Source: Acidobacteriota bacterium
GTDB taxonomy: Bacteria; Acidobacteriota; Vicinamibacteria; Vicinamibacterales; UBA2999
Assembly: GCA_016210845.1 (NCBI GenBank)
Contig: JACQTK010000255.1
Location: 1-32,422, forward strand
Length of the DNA stretch: 32,422 bases
Direction of reading: 5' to 3'
Both the position numbers and the translations under genes were made by a program. Shown here piece by piece: positions 8,176 through 16,003 of the stretch (the first letter of the stretch is position 1; each line of letters begins with the position of its first letter). Below the pieces are notes generated by a model, which worked only from the letters and a program-made list of their open reading frames with translations, searched no databases and was not told where the DNA came from.

Positions 8176-9996
8176 CTACGGCTGTGGTGGCGGCGGAGTC
8201 GGCGGAGGCGGCTGGATCGGCTGCGCCTGTCCGGGCGGCGTCTGCGCAGGAGGCTGCGGCTGGGGCGCGGGAGGCGGCTCTGGAAGCGGCGGCTCGATCT
8301 GAATCGGCAGATCGATGGCCGGTGTGCCCGTCACGCCCGTGCGCCCTACTCGGAATGGGCGCAGGTCCTCCTCGGTGAGGTCCAGCACGCGGACGATGCG
8401 CGGCGTCAGCGTGAGGATGATGTCGGTCTCCTGCGTCTCGCGGCGGTTGTGCGCGAAGAGGCGGCCGACCACGGGCAGGTCGCTCAGGCCCGGAATGCCC
8501 GCCGCCACGCGCCGCTCGTCGTCTCGAATGAGCCCAGCCAGCAGGTTCGTCTCGCCGTCCCGCAGGCGGATCACGGTGGTGATTTCGCGGTTGCCGAACG
8601 TCGGCAGCCCGCCGAAGCCCGTCCCCGAGATGCTGCTCACCAGGATCCTGAGCGCCAGCGAGACCTCGCCGTCGTGATGCGTCCGCGGCGTGATGTCGAT
8701 GTTCACGCCGATGTTCTCGTAGTTGAACGACGTAATCGGCTGCTGGGCGACGCCGCCGGTCGCGATGGGCGAGAAGGTGGTGACAGGCACGGGCACCCGC
8801 TCGCCGAAGCGCGCGCTCGCCGTCATCCCCTCCGACGCCCGCAGTTGCGGGTTGGCGAGCGTCCGCGTGTTGCTGTCGGACTTGAGCAGCCGGTAGAAGA
8901 GCCCGGGCAGGTTCGTGAGAAAGATGTCGGACTGCGTGAGGTTGCGGAGGTCGCGCAGCGTGAGATCGTCGCGGTTGGCATCGGCCGCGCCGTTGATGCC
9001 CGCCGAGCCGGGGGAGGCCAGTTGCAGGCCGTACTCCTGCAGCCTGGTGCGATCGATCTCGAGCAGCTCGACGTCGATGACGACCTCGGGGCGCGCCTTG
9101 TCGATGGCGGCGATGAGCCGAGCCGCGGCGTCCACGCGCTCGGGCGTGTCCTTGATCGAGAGGGCGTTGGTCGCGCTGATCGGCGCCAGCCGCCGGTTGT
9201 CGATCACGATGCGGAGCAGGTCGAGCGTCTCCTTGACGTCGGCGTTGCTCAGGTAGAACGTGCGGACGATCTCTTCCTCGTACTCCGTCCGCTTGGCGGG
9301 CGTGTCGGGAATCACCGTGATCGTCCGCTGCGCGGTGACGCGGTAGAAGGTGCGCGTCGCCGCCGAGAGCGAATCCAGCGCGTCCACCAGCGTGGCGTTC
9401 CGCAGGTCGATGGTGATGGGCTGATCGCGGAACTGCGGATCGAACACGATGTTGACGTTCGCGAAGCGGGCGAGCGCGGTGAACACGTCGCGGGTGCTGG
9501 CGTCGCGGAACGTCAGCGAGGCGGGGAGGCGGATGTCGGCGGGCAGGTCGAGGCCAGGCGGCTGCAGGGTCTGCGATCGCTCGATCAGCGTTTCGAGCTC
9601 CGTCTTGCCCTCGCGCGCCACGGCCACCCTGGTCCGAAGCTGCGTGCGGACCGAGTCGAGCAGCTCCTGGACGTTGGGATCGCCCGGATTGAGCTCCGCC
9701 GCGAGCTGCAGCTCGACGAGCGCCCCGTCGAGCCGGCCGGCCGCGTGGAACCGCCGCCCGCGCGTGAAGTGATCCTGCGCGGCGCGCAGCTTGGCCCGCT
9801 CGAGGCCCTGCCGCGCGCTCCGGTTGTCGGGATCCTGCTGCAGCGCCCTGGTGTACTCGACGACCGCCCGGTCGAAGTCCTGCGCGAGCTCCGCGCGCTC
9901 GCCGGACCGGAGCGCCGCCGCGGTGGCGCACCCGGTCGACACCAGCGCGACCAGCACGAACGGAAGGAGTCCGGGGAACCGCCGGGCCCGACGCAC
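8176..9996 (-). CDS. TPR-containing secretin lipoprotein (GspD/PilQ-like)
   Basis: Secretins form gated outer-membrane channels for type II secretion or type IV pili. With the chosen GTG (9994-9996) the 606-residue protein starts with MRRARRFPGLL and has a lipoprotein signal ending in VSTGC, so Cys23 is the likely lipidated residue. TPR-like helices cover about 34-115. A STN-type domain starts near RLPASLTFRDASTRDVFTAL. Secretin N-domain strands follow (DVELLEIDRTRLQEYG), and then the conserved C-terminal core with LANPQLRASEG, TVIRLRDGETNLLAGLI and IPGLSDLPVVGRLF. The tail is about 40 residues rich in Pro and Gln. The frame extends 36 codons upstream, but that part crosses a palindromic repeat and the lolA end. 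No type II ATPase or pseudopilin gene is nearby, so the substrate is unknown. It lies just downstream of lolA, which suggests it may be a Lol client. Confidence 0.85.
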   Translation of the reverse strand: MRRARRFPGLLPFVLVALVSTGCATAAALRSGERAELAQDFDRAVVEYTRALQQDPDNRSARQGLERAKLRAAQDHFTRGRRFHAAGRLDGALVELQLAAELNPGDPNVQELLDSVRTQLRTRVAVAREGKTELETLIERSQTLQPPGLDLPADIRLPASLTFRDASTRDVFTALARFANVNIVFDPQFRDQPITIDLRNATLVDALDSLSAATRTFYRVTAQRTITVIPDTPAKRTEYEEEIVRTFYLSNADVKETLDLLRIVIDNRRLAPISATNALSIKDTPERVDAAARLIAAIDKARPEVVIDVELLEIDRTRLQEYGLQLASPGSAGINGAADANRDDLTLRDLRNLTQSDIFLTNLPGLFYRLLKSDSNTRTLANPQLRASEGMTASARFGERVPVPVTTFSPIATGGVAQQPITSFNYENIGVNIDITPRTHHDGEVSLALRILVSSISGTGFGGLPTFGNREITTVIRLRDGETNLLAGLIRDDERRVAAGIPGLSDLPVVGRLFAHNRRETQETDIILTLTPRIVRVLDLTEEDLRPFRVGRTGVTGTPAIDLPIQIEPPLPEPPPAPQPQPPAQTPPGQAQPIQPPPPTPPPPQP

Positions 9997-10018
9997 GGGC
10001 GGTCCAACCTGTCGTCGA

Positions 10019-10043
10019 GGCGGACGTTCAGGTCCGCCTACCG
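10019..10043. repeat. Hairpin repeat unit between lolA and the secretin gene
   Basis: GGCGGAC-GTTCAG-GTCCGCC (10019-10038) is followed by CTACC. The stem, the loop with a TTCA core and the trailing CTAC match the other hairpin units of the window. It sits in the minus-strand lolA-secretin joint, upstream of the preferred secretin start. Confidence 0.6.
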
Positions 10044-10048
10044 CTGCG

Positions 10049-10711
10049 TCAATTCCGTGTGCCATCGGTGATGACGTCGACGCCTCGCGGAATGCGAAAC
10101 GCAAAGTCCTTATCGGATAATCCCGTGTTCTCCTTCAGGTTGGTGAAGGTCAGCGTCGACTCGCCGCCCTGGCGATCGCGCGTGGTCAGGCCGCGGATCT
10201 GCAGGCTGGTCGGGTCGAGCGCCACGATCAGGTACTCGTACTCGGGCTGGGGCCGTCTGGGCGTCAGCTTGAGCGCCACGGTACCCGCTGGCGCGGTGTC
10301 GGCATAGGCCGCCGTGAAGTCCCGCACGATGTCGCCCTTGCCGGCCAGGAAGAGATCGGGTGTGGTCGCCTGGTCCTCCGGAGGAACGTCCATGACCTGC
10401 ACCTGCCGATCCTGCGGCGTGTAGAAGTAGATCTTCCGACCGTCCGACACGAACTCCTTCCGCTCGGGGCTCGTGTAGATCCACCGCATCAGCCCGGGCT
10501 TCTTCACCGCGACCGTGCCCCGCTCGGTGGTTTGCGTACGAAGCACGCCGCCGCGGTACGTCTGGGTGAAGTCGGCGGAGAAGTCCTGGATGTACCGATA
10601 GCGCTGCTGGAGCGACCGCGCGAGGTCATCCGCCGGATACCGCGACTGGGCGGCCGGGACTGACGAAGCCATGCAGAGGGCCAGAGCGGCAACTGCCAAA
10701 CGAGTCATCAT
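10049..10711 (-). CDS. lolA: Outer-membrane lipoprotein carrier protein LolA
   Basis: LolA ferries lipoproteins across the periplasm from the LolCDE transporter to the outer membrane. The 220-residue product begins with a Sec signal peptide (MMTRLAVAALALCMASSVPAAQS). The mature part has the LolA pattern: SLQQRYRYIQDFSADFTQTY, then VAVKKPGLMRWIYTSPERKEFVSDGRKIYFYTP, where the conserved PG-x-MRW segment is clear, and a C-terminal LTFTNLKENTGLSDKDFAFRIPRGVDVI. A long upstream extension of the frame has no family resemblance. The start is taken at the ATG pair 10706-10711, with GGAAG upstream. The secretin lipoprotein follows in the same direction. Confidence 0.9.
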   Translation of the reverse strand: MMTRLAVAALALCMASSVPAAQSRYPADDLARSLQQRYRYIQDFSADFTQTYRGGVLRTQTTERGTVAVKKPGLMRWIYTSPERKEFVSDGRKIYFYTPQDRQVQVMDVPPEDQATTPDLFLAGKGDIVRDFTAAYADTAPAGTVALKLTPRRPQPEYEYLIVALDPTSLQIRGLTTRDRQGGESTLTFTNLKENTGLSDKDFAFRIPRGVDVITDGTRN

Positions 10712-10717
10712 CGCTGT

Positions 10718-10776
10718 CTTCCGGCTGCAGCCGGAAGGCCACAACCTTTCAATCCTCGGGCCAACGGTGAAACCGT
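10718..10776. repeat. Two hairpins in the DUF2723-lolA gap
   Basis: CTTCCGGC-TGCA-GCCGGAAG (10718-10737) is a perfect 8-bp stem, followed by GGCCACAACC. A smaller ACGGT-GAA-ACCGT stem lies at 10764-10776. These two structures fill most of the 95-bp space upstream of lolA. They resemble the palindromic family elsewhere but are more diverged. Confidence 0.5.
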
Positions 10777-10806
10777 CCGGGCGCCCGAGATTCTCCCTAG
10801 TTTCCC

Positions 10807-12756
10807 TCATTGCCTGCCGGCCCGCGCCAGCTGAGGTGTGGCCGCGGAGAGACGGTAGCGTGGCTTGGGCGCAAACAGGCTTGCCGCGTAGAAGGGCGGG
10901 GAGGGTCTGCCGTCGCGGCCGAGCCATACCATATTGACGCCCCGCTCGAGGACAAGGACGTGCTCCCTGCCGCGGATGACGTGGCCAAACCCAGGCCGCC
11001 GGAAGGTGTCGGTCGGGAGCCACGAGTCCATCCGCACCGTGAACGGCTCATCGAGGATGCGAAAGCGCACGTGGAACGGACGGCTGGAGGCGCGATAGAC
11101 GAGGGGGCGCTCACCCGAGATGCCAGCGATCAGCTCGTAAGCTGCCTCGGTGCGCGCGGGCGTCCGTCCGCCCGTGAGCGCTGCCAGCACGTCGGCCATC
11201 ACGTCCGGGTCGAGAGATTCGTCGCGGGGCGGCGTCAGCAGGCAGAGCACGTAGGGCACACCGTCGGGCAGCTGCGCGACGAGCTCCGAGAGGCCCGGTG
11301 CGGGGAGCCCCGCGTCTTCCACCAGCGCGAAGCGCGGCCCGTAGGCGGCCGCGATCTGGGCCGCCGCCTCGGCGGTCGCCACGAGGTCGCGTCCCGCCGC
11401 GTGGTTGTCCTCCACGAGGAACGGAAAATGCGGCAGCACATCGTCGAGTCGGACCCACGCCACCTGAGGGCGCTGGAACCGGCCGGCATAGAGCAGGACG
11501 TTCTCGAGCTGCCAGTTCATCTGCGAGACGAGCACGGCGTTCTGCTCGTCGAGGCCCAGTGTCAGCCGCGCGATGAGCCGCTCCCCGCGGCGATCGTCGT
11601 GGCGGTCGACGGCGGGCCACGTCGACCATCCCCGCCAGCCGGCATAGAGGAACGCGGCGGAGACGACGACGGCAGCCGCGACAACGGTCGGGCGGGGCTT
11701 TACGCCCCGCCTCGCCCCTGGCGCCCCGTAAAGGGGCGCCCTACGGGCGACAAGACCCACCGCGCATCCAGCACACAGCGCCGTGAAGAAATGCCCTGGG
11801 AGGAAGAAGACGTGCACGTCGCCGACGTTGTAGGTGAGCGCGAAGATCGTCGACATGGCGTACGCCGTCGCCGCGAGCACCGCCCATGGGCGAGAGAGCC
11901 GCCACAGCGCGGCCGCGCCTGCGGCGGCCAGCGCGATCCCCGCGATGCCGAACTGCTGGCGCAGGTCGAACCACCACATGCCCAGCCGGTCGCTCGCCTG
12001 ATCGGGTCCGAGGCCGAGCACCATCGAGTCGCGCCAGTCCTGCTTGGTGACGTCGAACCAGAACGCCGCCAGGCGGTTCATCCACCCATCGGGCGCCTCG
12101 ATGGATCCGCCCACTGCCATGACGTTCGGCCAGTACTGCAAGGCGCCCGCGGCGGCCAGCGCCACGGCCAGCAGGACGACTGGTGGGCGGACGAGCTCGC
12201 GAGGCCGGCCTGTCTGCAGCAGAAACACCGTGAACGGCACGAACAGCAGGATCATGCCCAGGTGGTTGCCGAACGAGAGGGCGTAGACGGCGAAAAAGAC
12301 AGCCAGTCGCCGCGTGCTGGGGCCTGTCGCATAGGCGTGCAGGCTCACCAGGCAGGCAGCGATCAGGGTGAGATGCAGCGCGTACACTTCCGCGATCACG
12401 GCCTGCGTCCAGAACGTGTAGGAGAACGCGAGCAGAAGGCCCGCTGCCACGCCCCCCGCCAGCGATCGCGCGATCGAGGCGCACAGCCACGTCAGCAGCC
12501 CCACCGCTGCCGCGGCGCCGATGGCCGAGAACAGATTGAGCGCGCGGGCCGGATTGCCTGGGCTCGCTGCCGCGACGAAGGGCCGCGCCAGCGCGTAGTA
12601 CAGGGGGTACGCCTGCCGCGCGCTGACCTCGGGCCAGAGCACTGCCGCCTGAAAGCCGCCCGTGTCGCCCAGGTCGACGCCAGGCACCAGCGTGCGGGTG
12701 TAGGCCCAGAACGCGACGGTGGCCACGACGGCGGCGACAGCGATGCGGTTAGCCAC
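10807..12756 (-). CDS. DUF2723-family membrane glycosyltransferase-like protein
   Basis: DUF2723 proteins are polytopic membrane proteins related to GT-C protein O-mannosyltransferases. Members in Bacteroidetes take part in protein O-glycosylation. The 649-residue product starts at GTG 12756, overlapping the PHP gene stop. It has the hallmark N-terminal loop TRTLVPGVDLGDTGGFQAAVLW with the acidic pair expected at the GT-C active site, then YPLYYALARPF and FSYTFWTQAVIAEVYALH, followed by eight or more hydrophobic helices to about residue 380 and a soluble C-terminal domain. A copy of the palindromic repeat (11691-11745) is translated in frame as a basic loop, ARRAPLYGAPGARRGVKPRP, between two membrane segments. 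Acceptor and sugar are unknown. It precedes lolA in the same direction, with a 95-bp gap. Confidence 0.82.
   Translation of the reverse strand: MANRIAVAAVVATVAFWAYTRTLVPGVDLGDTGGFQAAVLWPEVSARQAYPLYYALARPFVAAASPGNPARALNLFSAIGAAAAVGLLTWLCASIARSLAGGVAAGLLLAFSYTFWTQAVIAEVYALHLTLIAACLVSLHAYATGPSTRRLAVFFAVYALSFGNHLGMILLFVPFTVFLLQTGRPRELVRPPVVLLAVALAAAGALQYWPNVMAVGGSIEAPDGWMNRLAAFWFDVTKQDWRDSMVLGLGPDQASDRLGMWWFDLRQQFGIAGIALAAAGAAALWRLSRPWAVLAATAYAMSTIFALTYNVGDVHVFFLPGHFFTALCAGCAVGLVARRAPLYGAPGARRGVKPRPTVVAAAVVVSAAFLYAGWRGWSTWPAVDRHDDRRGERLIARLTLGLDEQNAVLVSQMNWQLENVLLYAGRFQRPQVAWVRLDDVLPHFPFLVEDNHAAGRDLVATAEAAAQIAAAYGPRFALVEDAGLPAPGLSELVAQLPDGVPYVLCLLTPPRDESLDPDVMADVLAALTGGRTPARTEAAYELIAGISGERPLVYRASSRPFHVRFRILDEPFTVRMDSWLPTDTFRRPGFGHVIRGREHVLVLERGVNMVWLGRDGRPSPPFYAASLFAPKPRYRLSAATPQLARAGRQ
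11691..11745. repeat. Double-hairpin palindromic repeat within the DUF2723 coding sequence
   Basis: GGCGGGGC-TTTAC-GCCCCGCC (11691-11711) and GGCGCCCC-GTAAA-GGGGCGCC (11720-11740) are both perfect 8-bp stems, and the second is followed by CTACG. The second unit matches the one at 4698-4723 in 25 of 26 bases. The repeat stays in frame and would lengthen a loop of the membrane protein by about 18-20 residues. Confidence 0.8.
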
Positions 12757-14050
12757 GCGCCGGCTGGCGGGCGCGCTTGCGCGCCACGAACGCGCGGACC
12801 TCGTCGAGGGTCCGCGTGTTGAGGACGTGCCGCGGCTCGATCCAACCGCGGCGCGCGGTGCCCACGCCGAAGCGCATCTGGCGGCCGAGGCCGTCCGTGC
12901 GATGCGCGTCGCTGTCGATGACGATGGTGACACCAGCGCCCGCGGCGCGGCGCGCCAGCGGCCCGTCGAGATCGAGATGCGCCGGAGCGCCATCGATCTC
13001 CATCGCCGTGCCGTTGGCCGCGGCCTCGGTGAACAGCCGGTCGAGGTCCAGCTGGTAGCCGTCGAAGCGGCCCGGCGCGCGGTTGGTCGGATGCGTGATC
13101 ACGTTGACGAGCGGGTGCCGGATCGCGCGGAGGTATCGCTCGGTCAGGGCCGCGCCGTCCTGGCCCCCGTGATCGTGCAGCGACGCCAGCACGAAGTCGA
13201 AGCCTTCGAGCAGCGCGTCCGGGAAGTCGAGGCTGCCGTCTCTCATGATGTCGACCTCGATGCCGTGCAGCACGTCGATGCCGTGCGCACGCGCGCGCAG
13301 GGCGTCGATCTCCTCGCGCTGTCTCGCGACGTCCGCGGCGGCCAGCGCGCGCGACGCCTGCGCGCGCTCGGAGTGATCCGAGATCGCGACGTACTCGTAG
13401 CCGAGCTGCTTCGACGCGCTCACCATGTCTGCGATCGTGTCGCGGCCGTCGCTCCAGGTGCTGTGCATGTGGAGATCGCCCCGGATGTCGGACTCGGCGA
13501 CGAGCCGCGGCAGTTCGCCCCGCTCCGCCGCGTCCAGCTCGTGCCCACCGTCGCGGAGCTCGGGGGCGATGTACGGCAGATCGAGGCGAGCGTAGACGTC
13601 CTCCTCCGTCGGACACGACACGTTCGAGCCGTCCGGGTGCGCGATCCAGCCCTGCTGGAAGCGCAGGCCCAACCGAGCGGCGCGCTGCCGCAGCCGTTCC
13701 ACGTGGGCCCGCGATCCGGTGTGCCAGACGAGCGCCGCGCCCGCGTGCTCGGACGAGGTGACGTGGAGCGTCACGTCGCCGCGTTCGGTGGAGGCGGTCA
13801 GACTGGCAGAGGTCTGCGCGCTGATGTTGGCCACGATCGGCAGGCGCGCGAACGCGCTCAGCACGTGGCGATGCTCGGAGCGGGGCGCCACCGCCAGCAG
13901 CGAGACGTCGCCGACATCGGGAGCGAAGCGCCGGAGGCTGCCGACCGGGGTAATGGCCTCGGCGCCGATGCGCAGGCGCCGGGCGTCACGAATCACGGTG
14001 GACGCGAGCAACTGCGCGCGTCCCAGGGGAATGCGGGAGGTCGCAGTCAA
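12749..14050 (-). CDS. PolX-like protein: degenerate polymerase remnant plus PHP phosphoesterase domain
   Basis: The C-terminal half is a PHP domain with its metal-binding motifs in order: DLHMHSTWSDG, AISDHSERA, GIEVDIMRDG, ASLHDHGG, ITHPTNR and IDSDAHRTDGLG. It is very close to the 3'-5' exonuclease domain of bacterial family X polymerase. The N-terminal part matches only the rear of the PolX nucleotidyltransferase (TPVGSLRRFAPDVGDVSLLAV, then ALVWHTGSRAHVERLRQRA). Full-length PolX is about 570 residues. Here the helix-hairpin-helix and finger regions are missing, and the metal-binding D-x-D after GSLRR reads DVS, so polymerase activity is unlikely. The start is unclear: TTG 14050 or TTG 14071, both at or in a heptad repeat and without a ribosome site. 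It may be a true exonuclease-only paralogue or a 5'-truncated gene. Confidence 0.75.
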   Translation of the reverse strand: MTATSRIPLGRAQLLASTVIRDARRLRIGAEAITPVGSLRRFAPDVGDVSLLAVAPRSEHRHVLSAFARLPIVANISAQTSASLTASTERGDVTLHVTSSEHAGAALVWHTGSRAHVERLRQRAARLGLRFQQGWIAHPDGSNVSCPTEEDVYARLDLPYIAPELRDGGHELDAAERGELPRLVAESDIRGDLHMHSTWSDGRDTIADMVSASKQLGYEYVAISDHSERAQASRALAAADVARQREEIDALRARAHGIDVLHGIEVDIMRDGSLDFPDALLEGFDFVLASLHDHGGQDGAALTERYLRAIRHPLVNVITHPTNRAPGRFDGYQLDLDRLFTEAAANGTAMEIDGAPAHLDLDGPLARRAAGAGVTIVIDSDAHRTDGLGRQMRFGVGTARRGWIEPRHVLNTRTLDEVRAFVARKRARQPARG

Positions 14051-14085
14051 GGCCCAAGGCTCAAAGCCCAAGGCCCAAAGCCCAA
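14049..14085. repeat. Heptad tandem repeat array 1
   Basis: Five units of 7 bp follow each other without gaps: AAGGCCC, AAGGCTC, AAAGCCC, AAGGCCC and AAAGCCC, then AA. The array covers the possible start codons of the PolX-like gene, so its upstream boundary may have been reshaped by the repeat. Confidence 0.8.
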
Positions 14086-14108
14086 CGGTACTCTCTTGAG
14101 CTGTGGAT

Positions 14109-14136
14109 CTTGTGCGTGGTGCATTGTGCCTTGTGC
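14109..14136. repeat. Heptad tandem repeat array 2
   Basis: Four 7-bp units lie in a row: CTTGTGC, GTGGTGC, ATTGTGC and CTTGTGC. The array is 13 bp beyond the end of the GlsB-like gene and has a different unit from array 1, but the same period. Confidence 0.75.
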
Positions 14137-14149
14137 CTGATCCGCCCGT

Positions 14150-14407
14150 CTACGGGATGTACTGGCGGCGCACCGTCCAGCGGTACAGGGCCAGCAGAGC
14201 CACGGCGCCGAGGAGCGACATCAGAAAGCCGGCGGTCTCGCCCTGCTGGTAGAGGCCCATGGCCTGGCCGAGAAAACCTCCGAGCAGCGCGCCCGCGATG
14301 CCCAGGAGCATCGTGACGATGATGCCGCCCGGATCGCGGCCGGGCATCAGCGGCTTGGCCACGGCCCCGACGATCACGCCGAACAGAATCCACCCGAGGA
14401 TAGTCAT
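14150..14407 (-). CDS. GlsB/YeaQ/YmgE family small membrane protein
   Basis: This is an 85-residue, almost wholly hydrophobic protein with three predicted membrane segments (about 4-18, 28-50 and 58-75). MTILGWILFGVIVGAVAKPL, PGRDPGGIIVTMLLGIAGALLGGFLG and the short basic C-terminus are diagnostic of this family, often called transglycosylase-associated proteins. The family is linked to envelope or general stress but has no proven activity. The ATG is preceded by GGGAGG at a normal distance. The gene is flanked on both sides by heptad repeat arrays. Confidence 0.92.
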   Translation of the reverse strand: MTILGWILFGVIVGAVAKPLMPGRDPGGIIVTMLLGIAGALLGGFLGQAMGLYQQGETAGFLMSLLGAVALLALYRWTVRRQYIP

Positions 14408-14468
14408 GAGGTGCCTCCCTCTCTCGAACTTCCAAAGGGACGAGTGCAAGGAGGAGGCCCTCAGGAGC

Positions 14469-14496
14469 GAGGCCTCGGGCCTGGGGCCTGAGACCT
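14469..14496. repeat. Heptad tandem repeat array 3
   Basis: Four 7-bp units lie in a row: GAGGCCT, CGGGCCT, GGGGCCT and GAGACCT. The array sits upstream of the GlsB-like gene and 16 bp before the left attachment-site remnant of the integrated element. Confidence 0.7.
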
Positions 14497-14512
14497 ACGC
14501 GGATCGAGGGAT

Positions 14513-14560
14513 TGGTGGACGGCAGGAGGCTCGAACTCCAGACCTCTGCGTTGCGAACGC
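14513..14560 (-). repeat. Left attachment site: displaced 3' part of tRNA-Ala(CGC)
   Basis: These 48 bp match 22920-22967 except at 14540 (A against C). They carry the 3' half of the tRNA from the anticodon loop to CCA. To the right of 14560 the match stops, so this is not a working tRNA. The single difference breaks the first pair of the T stem, as expected for a copy free to drift. Confidence 0.9.
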
Positions 14561-14687
14561 CTTTTCGCCGTGGTTCTCGGTGAACCGCCCTACACCACCA
14601 TAGCGCACAAGTCGCGTTTTCACGCCTGAACTCGCGTCCCTTCGTGCTACACTCCGCTACGCTGGTGCATGGCCGTTTAGCGGATTT

Positions 14688-14706
14688 GCACCCCCATTGC
14701 ACCCCC
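14688..14706. promoter_or_regulatory. Candidate integrase arm-type site, left end
   Basis: GCACCCCC-AT-TGCACCCCC contains two direct GCACCCC motifs 11 bp apart, between the attachment site and the integrase gene. The same pair with the same 11-bp spacing and orientation occurs at 22831-22849 near the other end. Matched paired repeats near both ends of a tyrosine-recombinase element are typical of arm-type binding sites. The assignment is inferred from pattern and position. Confidence 0.5.
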
Positions 14707-14770
14707 GACCACGACTAGGAACTCTGGTGCGCAGATCTGCAAGGGGCGCCAGTTCACCGACGAGGACACC

Positions 14771-16003
14771 ATGCGCGCAGCGATCACGGCTGACTATCTC
14801 AAGCGATTGCCGGCGGGTCCGGCTGAGATTTGGGACACGAAGTTATCTGGCCTGATGGTGCGCGTCCGCGAGAGTGGGCGCGCCTACTGGACCGTCGTCC
14901 TGGGGCGTGGCGCGGGCGGCAAGGAAACGCTCGGGCGCGTCGATCTCGTGACGCCGGCCGAAGCGCGGAGCCTGGCGCAGCAGATTCTCGGGCAGGCGTC
15001 GAAAGACAAGGCGCTCGGCGAGAACCCGCGAGAGGCGCGACGCCGGCGCCGGGCAAAGGGGAAGGCGGGCACGCTGCGAGACTTCCTCGCGAAGAAGTAT
15101 GCCCCGTGGGCCGAGGCGAACCGGAAGACGGGCGATGAAACCGTGGCGCGGGTGACTGCGGCCTTCGGTGACGCCATCCTCAAGAAACCCATCCACGAGA
15201 TCACCACGTTCGGCCTGGAGCAGTGGCGCACGGGCCGGCGCCGGGCCGGCGTGGTGGACACCACGATCAACCGCGACCTCGACGCGCTCCGCGGCGTGCT
15301 CTCGAAGGCGGTGGAATGGGGTGTCGTCACCGAGCATCCCATGCGACAGGTGCGGCGGGCGAAGACCGACGTGATCGGCCGGGTCCGCTACCTCAGTTCC
15401 GACGAAGAGCGGCGGCTCCGTGATGCGCTGGCCGCACGTGACGAATCACGGCGAGACGGCCGGCGCCGGTTCAACGACTGGCGCGCGGAGCGGGGCTATA
15501 AGGCGCTGCCAGACTTCGGGGCATATGCCGACCACCTTGTACCGATCGTCGTTCTGGCGCTCAATACCGGGCTCCGGCGGGGGGAATTACTCGGGCTCCA
15601 CTGGTCCGACGTCGATCTCGTCGCCTGCCGGCTGACTGTGCGCGGCGCGTCCGCGAAAAGTGGGCTCACCCGACATATCCCGCTGAACGACGAAGCCGTG
15701 CGCGTGCTTCGCGCGTGGCAGCCGTGTAGCGGCAGCGACGTGCTCGTGTTTCCGGGGCCATCGGGTGAGGCGATGACGACGCTCAAAACTGCGTGGTCGA
15801 AGCTGGCGACGGCCGCCGGGCTGAAGGCATTCACCTTTCACGATTTACGGCATACGTTCGCGTCGAAGCTCGTGCAGGCCGGCGTGGACCTGAACACCGT
15901 CCGGGAGCTGCTCGGGCACGCGGACATCAGGATGACGTTGCGATACGCGCACCTGGCGCCCGAGCACACGGCGGCGGCCGTGGCGAAACTGGTGCAGGCA
16001 TGA
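14771..16003 (+). CDS. int: Tyrosine recombinase (phage/satellite integrase)
   Basis: This is a 410-residue site-specific recombinase that would insert and excise the element at tRNA-Ala. The N-terminal part (about 1-95) resembles the DUF4102/arm-binding domain (LSGLMVRVRESGRAYWTVVL), and a core-binding SAM-like helical domain follows (about 100-195). The catalytic domain has all residues: Arg269 in NTGLRRGELLGL, Lys296 in ASAKSG, His357 and Arg360 in FHDLRHTFAS, His383 in LLGHADIRMTLRYAHL, and the nucleophile Tyr392. Nothing is truncated, so the enzyme looks functional. Its stop overlaps the next start (ATGA). It lies about 210 bp from the left attachment site, pointing into the element. Confidence 0.95.
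   Translation: MRAAITADYLKRLPAGPAEIWDTKLSGLMVRVRESGRAYWTVVLGRGAGGKETLGRVDLVTPAEARSLAQQILGQASKDKALGENPREARRRRRAKGKAGTLRDFLAKKYAPWAEANRKTGDETVARVTAAFGDAILKKPIHEITTFGLEQWRTGRRRAGVVDTTINRDLDALRGVLSKAVEWGVVTEHPMRQVRRAKTDVIGRVRYLSSDEERRLRDALAARDESRRDGRRRFNDWRAERGYKALPDFGAYADHLVPIVVLALNTGLRRGELLGLHWSDVDLVACRLTVRGASAKSGLTRHIPLNDEAVRVLRAWQPCSGSDVLVFPGPSGEAMTTLKTAWSKLATAAGLKAFTFHDLRHTFASKLVQAGVDLNTVRELLGHADIRMTLRYAHLAPEHTAAAVAKLVQA

Noticed and set aside
14513-14602. Second tRNA gene at the left end of the element
   Set aside because: Only the 3' half matches tRNA-Ala. Beyond 14560 no D arm or acceptor partner can be formed, and the T stem carries a mismatch.
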